From Tropicibacter sp. R16_0 (GTDB lineage Bacteria > Pseudomonadota > Alphaproteobacteria > Rhodobacterales > Rhodobacteraceae), in NCBI RefSeq assembly GCF_017743935.1, contig NZ_JAGHRE010000022.1, forward strand, positions 1-40,760: a stretch of 40,760 nt of DNA, given 5' to 3'. Positions 33,782 to 40,760 of the stretch are shown here, in pieces. Below the pieces are notes generated by a model. The model was not told where the DNA came from. It did no database searches and saw only the letters and a list, made by a program, of their open reading frames with translations. A program made the translations under genes and the position numbers. Every line of letters begins with the position of its first letter. Within the stretch, counting starts at the first letter, position 1.

Positions 33782-34765
33782 ATGACGGTTTCCAAAGAAC
33801 AGATTGCAGCATTCTATTCCACCGACACCCTGGCTGGCGATCGCATGGCGGGGATCGACGGGCTGCGTCACACCGGTATCGCCACCTTCATGCGCTGCCC
33901 GCATCGTACTGCACTGAAGGATGTCGATATCGGTATTCTCGGAGTGCCCTACGATGGAGGTCTAACGACCCGTACCGGCGCCCGTCACGGTCCCCGCGAA
34001 GTGCGCAACCAATCGAGCTTGATCCGGCGGATCAATGTCGCAACCGGCGCCCGCCCGTTCGAGGCCGCGCGGATTGCCGATCTGGGCGATGTCGCGTTCA
34101 CCGAGGTGTTCAGCCCGGCCACCGCCCTACCCGAGATCGAAGCACATGTTCGCGCAATCACCCAAGGCGGAGTTCTGCCCTTGCTGGTTGGCGGCGATCA
34201 TTCGATTTCCTATCCGTCGTTGCGGGCGGTCACGGAAAATGGAGCCAAGCCCTGCGCCCTGATCCATGTCGACAGTCATACCGATACATGGCCCGTCTTT
34301 CAGGGATCGAAATTTCATCATGGCTCGCCCTTCCGGCTGGCGGTCGAGGACGGGTTGATCGATCCCAAACGCACAGTGCAAATCGGCATTCGGGGCGGGC
34401 AGAATATTACAGACGGGCTCGACTACAGCCGCGATAGCGGTATGCGGGTAATGATGATCGAAGAATTCGATGATGTTGGCTGGAAGCAGGCGGCCGCTGT
34501 TGCCCGCGAGGTTGTTGGGAATGAGCCGGTCTATCTGAGCTTTGATATCGACGCGCTGGATCCCGTCTTTGCACCAGGAACCGGAACGCCTGAACCAGGC
34601 GGGATCACGATGCGTGAAGCACAGCGGTTCCTGCGCGAGTTGCAGGGTCTGGAATTCGTGGGTGGCGACATTGTGGAGGTGTCTCCCCCGTTCGACAGCG
34701 CGGGAGTGACTGCCTTGAACGCAGCCACCTTGCTGTTCGAGATGCTGTGTTTGATGACAGACTAG
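33782..34765 (+). CDS. Agmatinase-family ureohydrolase
   Basis: The 327-residue protein belongs to the arginase/agmatinase superfamily, which hydrolyses a guanidino group to urea and an amine using two Mn ions. All six metal ligands are visible: His140 (GGDH), Asp164, His166, Asp168 (HVDSHTDTW) and Asp255, Asp257 (SFDIDALDP). The usual DAHTD motif has Ser for Ala at 165. The substrate could be agmatine, guanidinobutyrate, guanidinopropionate or another guanidino compound; the sequence does not decide, so no gene symbol is given. It starts 20 bases after the NTF2-like gene and closes the five-gene operon. Confidence 0.92.
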   Translation: MTVSKEQIAAFYSTDTLAGDRMAGIDGLRHTGIATFMRCPHRTALKDVDIGILGVPYDGGLTTRTGARHGPREVRNQSSLIRRINVATGARPFEAARIADLGDVAFTEVFSPATALPEIEAHVRAITQGGVLPLLVGGDHSISYPSLRAVTENGAKPCALIHVDSHTDTWPVFQGSKFHHGSPFRLAVEDGLIDPKRTVQIGIRGGQNITDGLDYSRDSGMRVMMIEEFDDVGWKQAAAVAREVVGNEPVYLSFDIDALDPVFAPGTGTPEPGGITMREAQRFLRELQGLEFVGGDIVEVSPPFDSAGVTALNAATLLFEMLCLMTD

Positions 34766-34864
34766 AAAACCTATCGTTTTCAGATTGGTAGAAGACAAGA
34801 GCGTTTCGGTTTTCCGGGGCGCTCCTTTCGTTCGTCAGCAGTGTGCCCTCGCTGACATGGCCGA

Positions 34865-34878
34865 AAATCCTAGGATTT
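34865..34878. promoter_or_regulatory. 14-bp perfect palindrome upstream of the E1-alpha gene
   Basis: AAATCCTAGGATTT is a perfect palindrome in the 225-base gap between the ureohydrolase and E1-alpha genes. It is a candidate operator for the AraC-type regulator or another regulator. A hairpin-like GAGCG/CGCTC pair (34799-34824) lies upstream and may partly end the first operon. Confidence 0.5.
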
Positions 34879-34913
34879 AGTCCGTTCGTCCCATTGTCCG
34901 AATCCCCACCCGA

Positions 34914-34950
34914 GCCGATCTTTGAAGGGTCAGGATAGGTCCGGATCGGC
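34914..34950. promoter_or_regulatory. Inverted repeat GCCGATC/GATCGGC
   Basis: Perfect 7-base arms (34914-34920 and 34944-34950) flank 23 bases, 41 bases before the E1-alpha start. It could be a second operator or a leader hairpin. Confidence 0.4.
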
Positions 34951-34990
34951 ACCTGACATGGACGCAAACCCGCCTGTTAGGGAACTGGCC

Positions 34991-36007
34991 ATGAGCATAT
35001 CGAATACCGCGCTGACGATAGAGGACCGCAAGCTGCTGTTCACCAACCTGCTGCGTGCCGACGAATACGACCGAACCATGTACAAGCGCATGATGTCCGG
35101 CAAGCTTCTGGGGTTCTACCACCCCGGTGAAGGGGCGATTGCACCGGGCATCGGAGCTGCGACGTTTCTCAATCAGGATGACGTCCTCAGCCCACATCAC
35201 CGCGCCCACGGCATGGCCCACGCGTTGGCCAAAGGCGTGGATCTGAAACCCTATCTGGCCGAACATACAGGCAAGGCTGGCGGTTGCTCCGAGGGGCGCT
35301 CGTCGTTCCACATGTCTTTCCCCGAGCACAAGATCTACATGTTCTCGGGCTTCATCGGCTTCAATTTCGCGCCTGCGGTCGGATACGGCTATGCCGCCAA
35401 GCTGAGCGGCAAAGGTCAAGTTGTCATGATGTGCTCGGGCGATGGCTCCTACGGTCAGGGCCGCGCGCATGAGGCGATGTTGATGGCGCAGAACATGAAA
35501 CTGCCGATCATCTTCTGGTGCGAAAACAATGGGCTGGCGATCCACGCCGAGGCGTCCGAGATGCACCCGATGCCCGATATCTCTTCGCTGGCGGATGGCT
35601 ACGGCATGCCCAAACGCATTGTTGATGGACAGGACGTCTTTGCCTGTGCCGAGGCAGCACGCGAAGCGATTGACCATGCCCGCGAAGGCAAAGGGCCGAT
35701 GTTCGTCGAGTGTAAGACGCTGCGCTTGAAGGAACACGATATCGGGACACCGGACCTGATCGGTTCGACCCCGCGCAGCAAGGAAGACATTCTGAAACAG
35801 GCCGAGCGAGAGCCGGTGAAACTGGCCATGCAAAAGGTGCTGGCCGACGGATTGTTCACCATGGACGAGATTGACGATCTGCGCACCGCCGCCCGTGCTG
35901 AAGTGGAAGCAGCTTGGGATTGGGCCGATGCCCAACCGTTTCCAGAAGATGGTGAAGCAGAGCTGATGACTCACGTCTTTGCCCCCAATGCAGAGGACGC
36001 CGCATGA
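34991..36007 (+). CDS. Acetoin/2-oxoacid dehydrogenase complex E1 component, alpha subunit
   Basis: The 338-residue protein is a TPP-dependent E1-alpha: the TPP/Mg site GDGS (150-153) with the paired Asn179-Asn180 about 27 residues later, the His-rich SPHHRAHGMA near 67-77 and GGCSEGRSSFHMS around 97-109. With E1-beta it decarboxylates or cleaves its substrate and passes the acyl group to lipoyl-E2. Overall pattern is closer to acetoin dehydrogenase (AcoA) than to classical pyruvate dehydrogenase, but I do not assign a symbol. ATG 34991 follows AGGGA; upstream starts (34958, 34922) are unconserved. Its end overlaps the E1-beta start by ATGA. Confidence 0.88.
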   Translation: MSISNTALTIEDRKLLFTNLLRADEYDRTMYKRMMSGKLLGFYHPGEGAIAPGIGAATFLNQDDVLSPHHRAHGMAHALAKGVDLKPYLAEHTGKAGGCSEGRSSFHMSFPEHKIYMFSGFIGFNFAPAVGYGYAAKLSGKGQVVMMCSGDGSYGQGRAHEAMLMAQNMKLPIIFWCENNGLAIHAEASEMHPMPDISSLADGYGMPKRIVDGQDVFACAEAAREAIDHAREGKGPMFVECKTLRLKEHDIGTPDLIGSTPRSKEDILKQAEREPVKLAMQKVLADGLFTMDEIDDLRTAARAEVEAAWDWADAQPFPEDGEAELMTHVFAPNAEDAA

Positions 36008-36969
36008 CCCGGCAATTGCCTTTCATCGAAGCAATCCGCGAAGCTCTGCGCGAAGAGATGATCCATGACGACAAGGTCTTTCTGGTCGGACAGGACATCC
36101 GTGGTGCGATCTATCCGCATACCAAGGGTCTGGTGGATGAGTTCGGCCCTGACCGTGTTGTCGATACGCCGATCTCAGAGAGTGGCATGTATGGCATGGC
36201 CTCGGGCGCTGCGCTCCAAGGCTACCGCCCGGTGGTTGACTTCATGTTCGGAGGTTTCACTTATGTGACCTTTTCCGAGGCAACCGTCACCACCGGCCAA
36301 CAGTATTTTCTGCACGGTTCCAAGTCCAACATGCCGCTGGTGATTACGGCTGGTGTCGGCGCCGGGATGCGGCTGGCCAATGACCATTCGATGGCGATCC
36401 ACGGCACCTTTGCGCATCATCCTGGGATCAAGGTGGCCATGCCGTCCACACCCTATGACGCCAAAGGCATGTTCAAGGCGGCAATCCGGGACAATTCCCC
36501 GGTGGTGATCCCCTGGCACATGGCGCTGATGATGGACAAGGGCGAGGTGCCGGATGAGGACTACGTGGTGCCTCTGGGCAAAGCCGATATCAAGCGCGAA
36601 GGCGCGGATGTAACCGTCGTTGCGAATTCGCAGCAGTTGAAATTTGCGCTGCAGGTTGCAGAAAAGCTCGACGGTGAAATCAGTGTCGAGGTCTTCGACC
36701 CACGCTCTTTCGTGCCCTTCGACATGGATCTCCTCCTGACCTCACTGGCGAAGACCTCCCGCCTTGTGATCGTTGACGAGGATTGGGAAAGTGGCGGCTT
36801 CGCGGCCACGCTCTCGGCTCGCGTGATGGAACAGGGTTTCGACTTGCTCGATGCTCCCGTCCTGCGCGTCACTTTCCCGAACATGCCCATCCCCGGCGGG
36901 GTTCTGGAGCCGCGTGTGATGCCCAATCCCGAACGGATCGAAGCGGCCATTCGCGCTGTGATGGAGTGA
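36004..36969 (+). CDS. Acetoin/2-oxoacid dehydrogenase complex E1 component, beta subunit
   Basis: The 321-residue protein is an E1-beta transketolase-like subunit: EAIREALREEM at the N-terminus, VVDTPISESG (Glu at about residue 59, near the TPP pyrimidine), the conserved MFGGFTYVTF segment and the C-terminal domain VEVFDPRSFVPFD ... VTFPNMPIPGG. It pairs with the E1-alpha just upstream (four-base overlap). E2 begins 4 bases after its stop. Confidence 0.93.
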   Translation: MTRQLPFIEAIREALREEMIHDDKVFLVGQDIRGAIYPHTKGLVDEFGPDRVVDTPISESGMYGMASGAALQGYRPVVDFMFGGFTYVTFSEATVTTGQQYFLHGSKSNMPLVITAGVGAGMRLANDHSMAIHGTFAHHPGIKVAMPSTPYDAKGMFKAAIRDNSPVVIPWHMALMMDKGEVPDEDYVVPLGKADIKREGADVTVVANSQQLKFALQVAEKLDGEISVEVFDPRSFVPFDMDLLLTSLAKTSRLVIVDEDWESGGFAATLSARVMEQGFDLLDAPVLRVTFPNMPIPGGVLEPRVMPNPERIEAAIRAVME

Positions 36970-36973
36970 AGCG

Positions 36974-38209
36974 ATGAGTACAGTTCCCTTTCTGATGCCC
37001 AAGCTCGCGATGGCGATGAACGAAGGCACGGTGACCCAGTGGCATGTCGCAACCGGAGACCGGATCGCCAAGGGGCAGGAAATAGCCACCGTGGAAACAG
37101 AGAAAGTCGCCTATGAGGTCGAAGCCCCGCAAGACGGGTTCATTCGGATCATTGCCGACGAAGGCGCAGTGGTCCCCGTTGAAACACCAATCGCCTTTAT
37201 CGGCCAGTCCGAAGCAGATCTGGAAGGAAACCAAGCAAAGGTTGATCCCACTGGTTCCGTGACAGAGACCGAACCTGACATTGTGATGCCGGTTCCGCAG
37301 GTCGACGCTTTGGCCGCCAATTCCGATGTGGGGCGGATCAAGATCACCCCGCTGGCCAAGCGGATCGCGAAGGACGCCGGGTTCGACTATGTAGGCGTCA
37401 AAGGCTCTGGCCCGGGTGGCCGCATCAAGCGGATCGACATCGAAACCGCCCTGGCGGCTCGAGTATCTGCGCCGCAAGTTCCACCATCCGCCGATGTCCC
37501 GACGACCCTAATCCCCGTCTCCGACAGTCGCCGCTTCATTGCCGAACGGATGCGCAGCAGCCTGCGGGAAACCGCTCAGCTTTCCGCCAACTGGGAGAGC
37601 GATATCACCGATCTTCTGGCGTTCCGTAAGTCGCTGGTGTCCAAGGAAGAGTTGCTGGGTGCACGGATCTCGATGAACGCGGTTCTGGCAAAGATCGTGG
37701 CCCAGGCGGCGCTCGATGTGCCGATCGTCAATGCGCAGTGGGATGGTGACAACATTCGCCTGAACAAAACAGTGAACCTGGCTTTCGCGGTCGCGGTCCC
37801 CAATGAAAGCGGACTGGACAGTCGGCTTCTCGTGCCGGTGATCCGGGATCTCGAGAGCAAAGGTCTGGCGCAGATTCAGACCGAATTGGACGAGGCGATT
37901 GAAAAGGCCCGCGCTGGGCAGCTGACAGCCGCAGAAATGTCAGGCAGCACAATCACCTTCAGTTCGACTGCTGGGCTGGCGCCACCGGGCTGCACCAACA
38001 CACCGATCCTGAATGGGTCCAACGCAACCCTGGTGGGTGTGTCCACCGCAATCGAGCGCCCGGTGGTGAAGGATGGCCAGATCGTGCCGCGCACCATGAT
38101 GCCGATTTCCCTGACCTTCGATCACGCATTGGTCGATGGCGAGCCAGTGGCCCGTTTCGCCCACGCCCTGCACGAGCGGCTGGAAAATCCGGCGCTGTTG
38201 GTGGCTTGA
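36974..38209 (+). CDS. Dihydrolipoamide acyltransferase (E2)
   Basis: The 411-residue protein has one lipoyl domain (1-77, lipoyl Lys44 in ETEKVAYEVEA), a peripheral E3/E1-binding domain (about 118-155, ITPLAKRIAKDAGF ... SGPGGRIKRIDIE) and a catalytic domain (about 170-411). The catalytic motif reads DHALVDG with His384 and Asp388, in place of the more common DHRxxDG. It transfers an acyl group from lipoate to CoA. It starts with GGAG 7 bases upstream. No E3 gene is within this operon; the dihydrolipoamide dehydrogenase at the right edge could supply it. Confidence 0.93.
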   Translation: MSTVPFLMPKLAMAMNEGTVTQWHVATGDRIAKGQEIATVETEKVAYEVEAPQDGFIRIIADEGAVVPVETPIAFIGQSEADLEGNQAKVDPTGSVTETEPDIVMPVPQVDALAANSDVGRIKITPLAKRIAKDAGFDYVGVKGSGPGGRIKRIDIETALAARVSAPQVPPSADVPTTLIPVSDSRRFIAERMRSSLRETAQLSANWESDITDLLAFRKSLVSKEELLGARISMNAVLAKIVAQAALDVPIVNAQWDGDNIRLNKTVNLAFAVAVPNESGLDSRLLVPVIRDLESKGLAQIQTELDEAIEKARAGQLTAAEMSGSTITFSSTAGLAPPGCTNTPILNGSNATLVGVSTAIERPVVKDGQIVPRTMMPISLTFDHALVDGEPVARFAHALHERLENPALLVA

Positions 38210-38250
38210 AATCTACAGAAAACATCAAGAGACATGTGGAGAGGAGACCC

Positions 38251-39483
38251 ATGCTGACCTTGTTTGAAAACGGAAAGCCGATACGAAACCTTGAATCCGG
38301 GGTATTCGTCGTGGCTGCAATCATGCTCACGACCTTTGGTCCAAGTGGGTTTAACTTTCTGCCTCTTATGATGGGAGCCGCTGCGGCGCAGTTTGGGCTG
38401 GACCCGGCAACCGCAGAAGGTGCTGGCGCCCTGGAAAGCATCGCGGCGGTCGAACTGCTTGTATCGGGCGTGTCCTCAATCATCCTGTCGCTTTTCCTGT
38501 TGCGGCGGGTGAATTGGCGTCACATGCTGTATTTCTCGTTTGCAACGCTGCTGGTTGGGAACCTGCTGAGCATGACGGCAACCAGTGCCGAGGCGTTCAT
38601 GAGCTATCGCGCCATTGCTGGGATCGGGCAAGGTATGGCCTATGCGCTTGGCCTTGCATCGGTCAGCGTATCGGCGCGTCCGGCGCGGAACTTCGGGCTT
38701 GTTGTCTCGGCCGCCTGTCTCTGGCAAGTGATCGGTTTCATCCTGATTCCGACGCTTACGGCTGGTGACTTCAAGCCGATGATGCAGATCATTGCTTTGA
38801 CCACAGTGCCGGTTCTCATTGCCTCGATCTGGGTGCCCGACAATGGTCGCCTGGAGCGCGACGCGCAGCTGGTCCACTCGCGCGGCAATATCACCTTCCG
38901 CGACTTTGCCCTCCCGGCCATACTGGTTCTTGTCGGGTTCATGATCTTCAACGTTTCGCTTGGCATCATTTACCCCTACATGGAAATCATTGCCGGAGAG
39001 CTCGGAGCTACGACAGACGACTTCGGCCTTGCGGTTGTTGCGGGTTTCCTGGTCGCCGCCGCTCTCGGTTTCATGGCAGGCTGGATCGACAGAACTTTCA
39101 ACGACGTGCTGCTGATCGTGGTCTTTGGCGGAATCAACGCTGTGCTGCTTTGGCTGCTGGCAGGTGCCGCGACAGCATCAACTTACCTCATTCTGATCGG
39201 GCTCTACACGGCTGCGTGGAACTTCTACTACGCCCGCGCCTTCACGGCCACGTCGAACACGGACAGATCGGGTTACGCCGCCTCCTTTGGCCCCGAGGCG
39301 GTGACGTCGGGATTGATCATCGGTCCGATCCTGGCCCAAGCACTGACGGTCACGGGCGATTTTAGCGGGCAAATCGAAATTGCCGCTGTCGCAGCCTTGG
39401 TCGGATCGCTGGTGATCGCCTTTGCCATCAGGCTCGGCCATCGCAAAGCGCGCCAGCTGTTTGATGCAGAAGCGCCAGCCTGA
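38251..39483 (+). CDS. MFS transporter
   Basis: The 410-residue protein has about twelve membrane segments (for example 22-45, 78-98, 107-127, 173-190) and MFS-like loops after the second segment (LLRRVNWRHM) and in the centre (NGRLERDAQL). It is the last gene of the E1/E2 operon, 41 bases after E2, with GGAGAGGAG 4 bases before the ATG. It probably imports the substrate of the pathway. A terminator follows at 39504. The substrate cannot be predicted from sequence. Confidence 0.88.
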   Translation: MLTLFENGKPIRNLESGVFVVAAIMLTTFGPSGFNFLPLMMGAAAAQFGLDPATAEGAGALESIAAVELLVSGVSSIILSLFLLRRVNWRHMLYFSFATLLVGNLLSMTATSAEAFMSYRAIAGIGQGMAYALGLASVSVSARPARNFGLVVSAACLWQVIGFILIPTLTAGDFKPMMQIIALTTVPVLIASIWVPDNGRLERDAQLVHSRGNITFRDFALPAILVLVGFMIFNVSLGIIYPYMEIIAGELGATTDDFGLAVVAGFLVAAALGFMAGWIDRTFNDVLLIVVFGGINAVLLWLLAGAATASTYLILIGLYTAAWNFYYARAFTATSNTDRSGYAASFGPEAVTSGLIIGPILAQALTVTGDFSGQIEIAAVAALVGSLVIAFAIRLGHRKARQLFDAEAPA

Positions 39484-39498
39484 AGACGGCGAATTGAG

Positions 39499-40521
39499 TT
39501 AGGAAGAGGCGGCGAATTCCGCCTCTTTTGCGCGGAATTCGGTTGGCGTTACGCCGGCCCAGTTCCGAAATGCATGAAAGAAGCTTGGTGGGCTGCCATA
39601 CCCGACCAGATAGCTGATCTCATCCACGGTCATACGGCTGTTGCGCAAGTGATTGCAGGCCGTTGCCAAACGAACATCCAATACAATGTCGCGGACTGTG
39701 GTGCCGTTTTTGGCACATATCCGGCGCAGCGATCTTTCACTGGTGTTCATTGTCTTGGCGATCTCGGGAACGCTTGGAATGTCGGGTAGGTTTTCCGACA
39801 CGACCCGGCGAATGTGATCAACGTCGGCCTGAGCGTTTGGCAGCCCCCTGACAATCAGTTCGCATTGTTGTTCCAACATCGCAGCCACCACCGGATTGGC
39901 GTTCAGGGGGCTGGCCGTGAGCATTTCGCTATTGAAGTCGAAGCGATACCCCGGCTGATCGAAGACAAATGGTATTCCCAGCAGAGCCGATTTTTCCAGC
40001 CTGTCAGGCGTTTCTGGTAAGGGTACGTAAAAGGCATTGGCCCAGCGAGAAATTCCGAACACTTCTTGCGAAAATCTGTTCCAAGCAGCGGCGAACTCAT
40101 CAAGAAAATACTCATGCAGATCGTCGGGCGCCGATTCTTGGTATGTGATCGCGACGTAAGGGTGCGCTCCTTCAAGATCGTATTCGGCCTGCCAAAGTAT
40201 TTCGGCGATTGAAAGGAATTGAAAAACCCTCTCGAACACCACTCGACCCGACGAGGAAGAGGCCACAAGCATGCCCAGTGGGCCAAAATCCATCAGGCTC
40301 ATCGAAGCTCCCACCAGAACTCCAAGATCCGGGCGCCCGGAAACCTCCAGGGCCTTTCGCACCATCCTGTATTGTTCCCGTTGCAGGGCTGGGCCGGACA
40401 TCGAGGACAATCTGGTGTCGCTCCATCCTTCTTCACTCCAGAGCCTGCCGGGATCATGGCCAAGGCTTTCCAGCGTCTCAGTCATTCGGCGGATGTATTT
40501 GATCAACATGTCGGTCTGCAT
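39499..40521 (-). CDS. AraC family transcriptional regulator
   Basis: The 340-residue protein has an N-terminal arabinose-binding-like domain of the type found in OruR/AraC-like activators (about 20-210) and a C-terminal AraC HTH pair (about 240-335: VPEIAKTMNTSERSLRRICAKNGTTV, then MTVDEISYLVGYGSPPSFFHAFRNWAGVTPTEFRAK). It is convergent with the E1/E2/MFS operon and is the likely activator of that cluster, sensing its substrate; this is inferred from position. A dyad GGTCAG/CTGACC (40592-40618) lies upstream of its start. Confidence 0.9.
   Translation of the reverse strand: MQTDMLIKYIRRMTETLESLGHDPGRLWSEEGWSDTRLSSMSGPALQREQYRMVRKALEVSGRPDLGVLVGASMSLMDFGPLGMLVASSSSGRVVFERVFQFLSIAEILWQAEYDLEGAHPYVAITYQESAPDDLHEYFLDEFAAAWNRFSQEVFGISRWANAFYVPLPETPDRLEKSALLGIPFVFDQPGYRFDFNSEMLTASPLNANPVVAAMLEQQCELIVRGLPNAQADVDHIRRVVSENLPDIPSVPEIAKTMNTSERSLRRICAKNGTTVRDIVLDVRLATACNHLRNSRMTVDEISYLVGYGSPPSFFHAFRNWAGVTPTEFRAKEAEFAASS
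39504..39529 (+). terminator. Rho-independent terminator, catabolic operon
   Basis: A perfect 9-bp stem AAGAGGCGG/CCGCCTCTT with loop CGAATT is followed by TT. It starts 20 bases after the MFS stop and lies inside the last codons of the convergent AraC gene, so it also serves that gene's end in part. Confidence 0.8.
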
Positions 40522-40634
40522 GCCTGCATTCTACGGATGCTGGCCGAGAGTCCTATGAAAACTTCGAGTTCGTTTTGCTACCGACCGATGGGGTCAGAGT
40601 ATTGCTCCATTCCTGACCACACAAGGCGCGCCGA

Positions 40635-40760
40635 TCACATGTGGATGACGCGGTCATAGGCGTCCAGGACGCTTTCGTGCATCATCTCGGACAGGGTCGG
40701 GTGCGGGAAGACCGTGTTCATCAGGTCCTCTTCGGTGGTCTCCAACTGGCGGCCAACCAC
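40635..40760 (-). CDS. lpd: Dihydrolipoamide dehydrogenase (E3), C-terminal end (partial)
   Basis: The leftward frame runs from the window edge to a TGA stop at 40637-40635. The 41 visible residues read through TVFPHPTLSEMMHESVLDA and end in YDRVIHM, the hallmark C-terminus of dihydrolipoamide dehydrogenase, in which the His-Pro-Thr pair is the active-site base region. E3 reoxidises lipoate of 2-oxoacid dehydrogenase complexes with NAD. Its gene is on the opposite strand to the E1/E2 operon and separated by the AraC gene, so it may be the general E3 of the cell as well as serving this complex. Confidence 0.9.
   Translation of the reverse strand: MVGRQLETTEEDLMNTVFPHPTLSEMMHESVLDAYDRVIHM

Noticed and set aside
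40522-40634. GGTCAG/CTGACC dyad (40592-40618) as terminator of lpd
   Set aside because: It has a 15-base loop and no T run, so it does not meet the usual terminator form; at most a weak regulatory dyad.

Overview
The window looks like a chromosomal segment of a marine alphaproteobacterium of the Rhodobacterales (Roseobacter group, Ruegeria/Phaeobacter-like). The basis is the high GC content, a cell-envelope block containing murA, a DUF2948 gene, hisD, a UPF0262 gene and a low-molecular-weight phosphatase gene, and the load of osmolyte and carboxylic-acid catabolic genes. The assignment comes from recognising families and gene order by eye; no database was searched.

Left part (1-7890). The window opens inside a protein with tandem GTKGSGSG octapeptides and an acidic tail, closed by a strong terminator. 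A TetR-type regulator gene then diverges from a leftward four-gene unit: an N-methylproline demethylase-like flavoenzyme, a pyrroline-5-carboxylate-reductase-like protein, a single-chain acyl-CoA carboxylase (biotin carboxylase, biotin carrier and carboxyltransferase in one polypeptide) and a hotdog thioesterase. This reads as a catabolic module for an N-methylated or cyclic amine that feeds an acyl-CoA. A perfect inverted repeat overlaps the candidate promoter between regulator and operon.

Housekeeping block (8119-14728). All protein genes here point left: a 51-residue basic protein, murA, DUF2948, GNAT, DUF1772, hisD, UPF0262, low-molecular-weight phosphatase, an NTF2-like protein and a second GNAT. 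Several are joined by 1-8 base overlaps. A tRNA-Thr(GGT) gene with encoded CCA lies to the right and points the other way.

Accessory region (14729-28167). Beyond the tRNA the DNA is visibly less GC-rich and partly gene-poor, with long intergenic stretches holding degenerate copies of a dispersed repeat. Genes include a two-subunit molybdenum hydroxylase (IorA/IorB type) with an AraC regulator, a leftward trio (secreted propeller-like protein, secreted Ig-like protein, SDR without the catalytic Tyr), a LysR regulator divergent from two SDRs, a GFA-family protein, and a duplicated SnoaL-domain protein divergent from an HxlR regulator.

Catabolic cluster (28168-39483). A LuxR-type regulator and an aldehyde dehydrogenase point left. 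To the right lies a five-gene unit (three SDRs, an NTF2-like protein, an agmatinase-family ureohydrolase), followed by a four-gene unit encoding E1-alpha, E1-beta and E2 of an acetoin/2-oxoacid dehydrogenase-type complex plus an MFS transporter. I infer a pathway in which a guanidino group is removed as urea, alcohols are oxidised by the SDRs, a TPP/lipoyl complex makes an acyl-CoA, and the aldehyde dehydrogenase removes an aldehyde. The substrate is unknown, and this is the best candidate for an undescribed system. An AraC regulator (leftward) and the last 41 codons of dihydrolipoamide dehydrogenase (E3) close the window.
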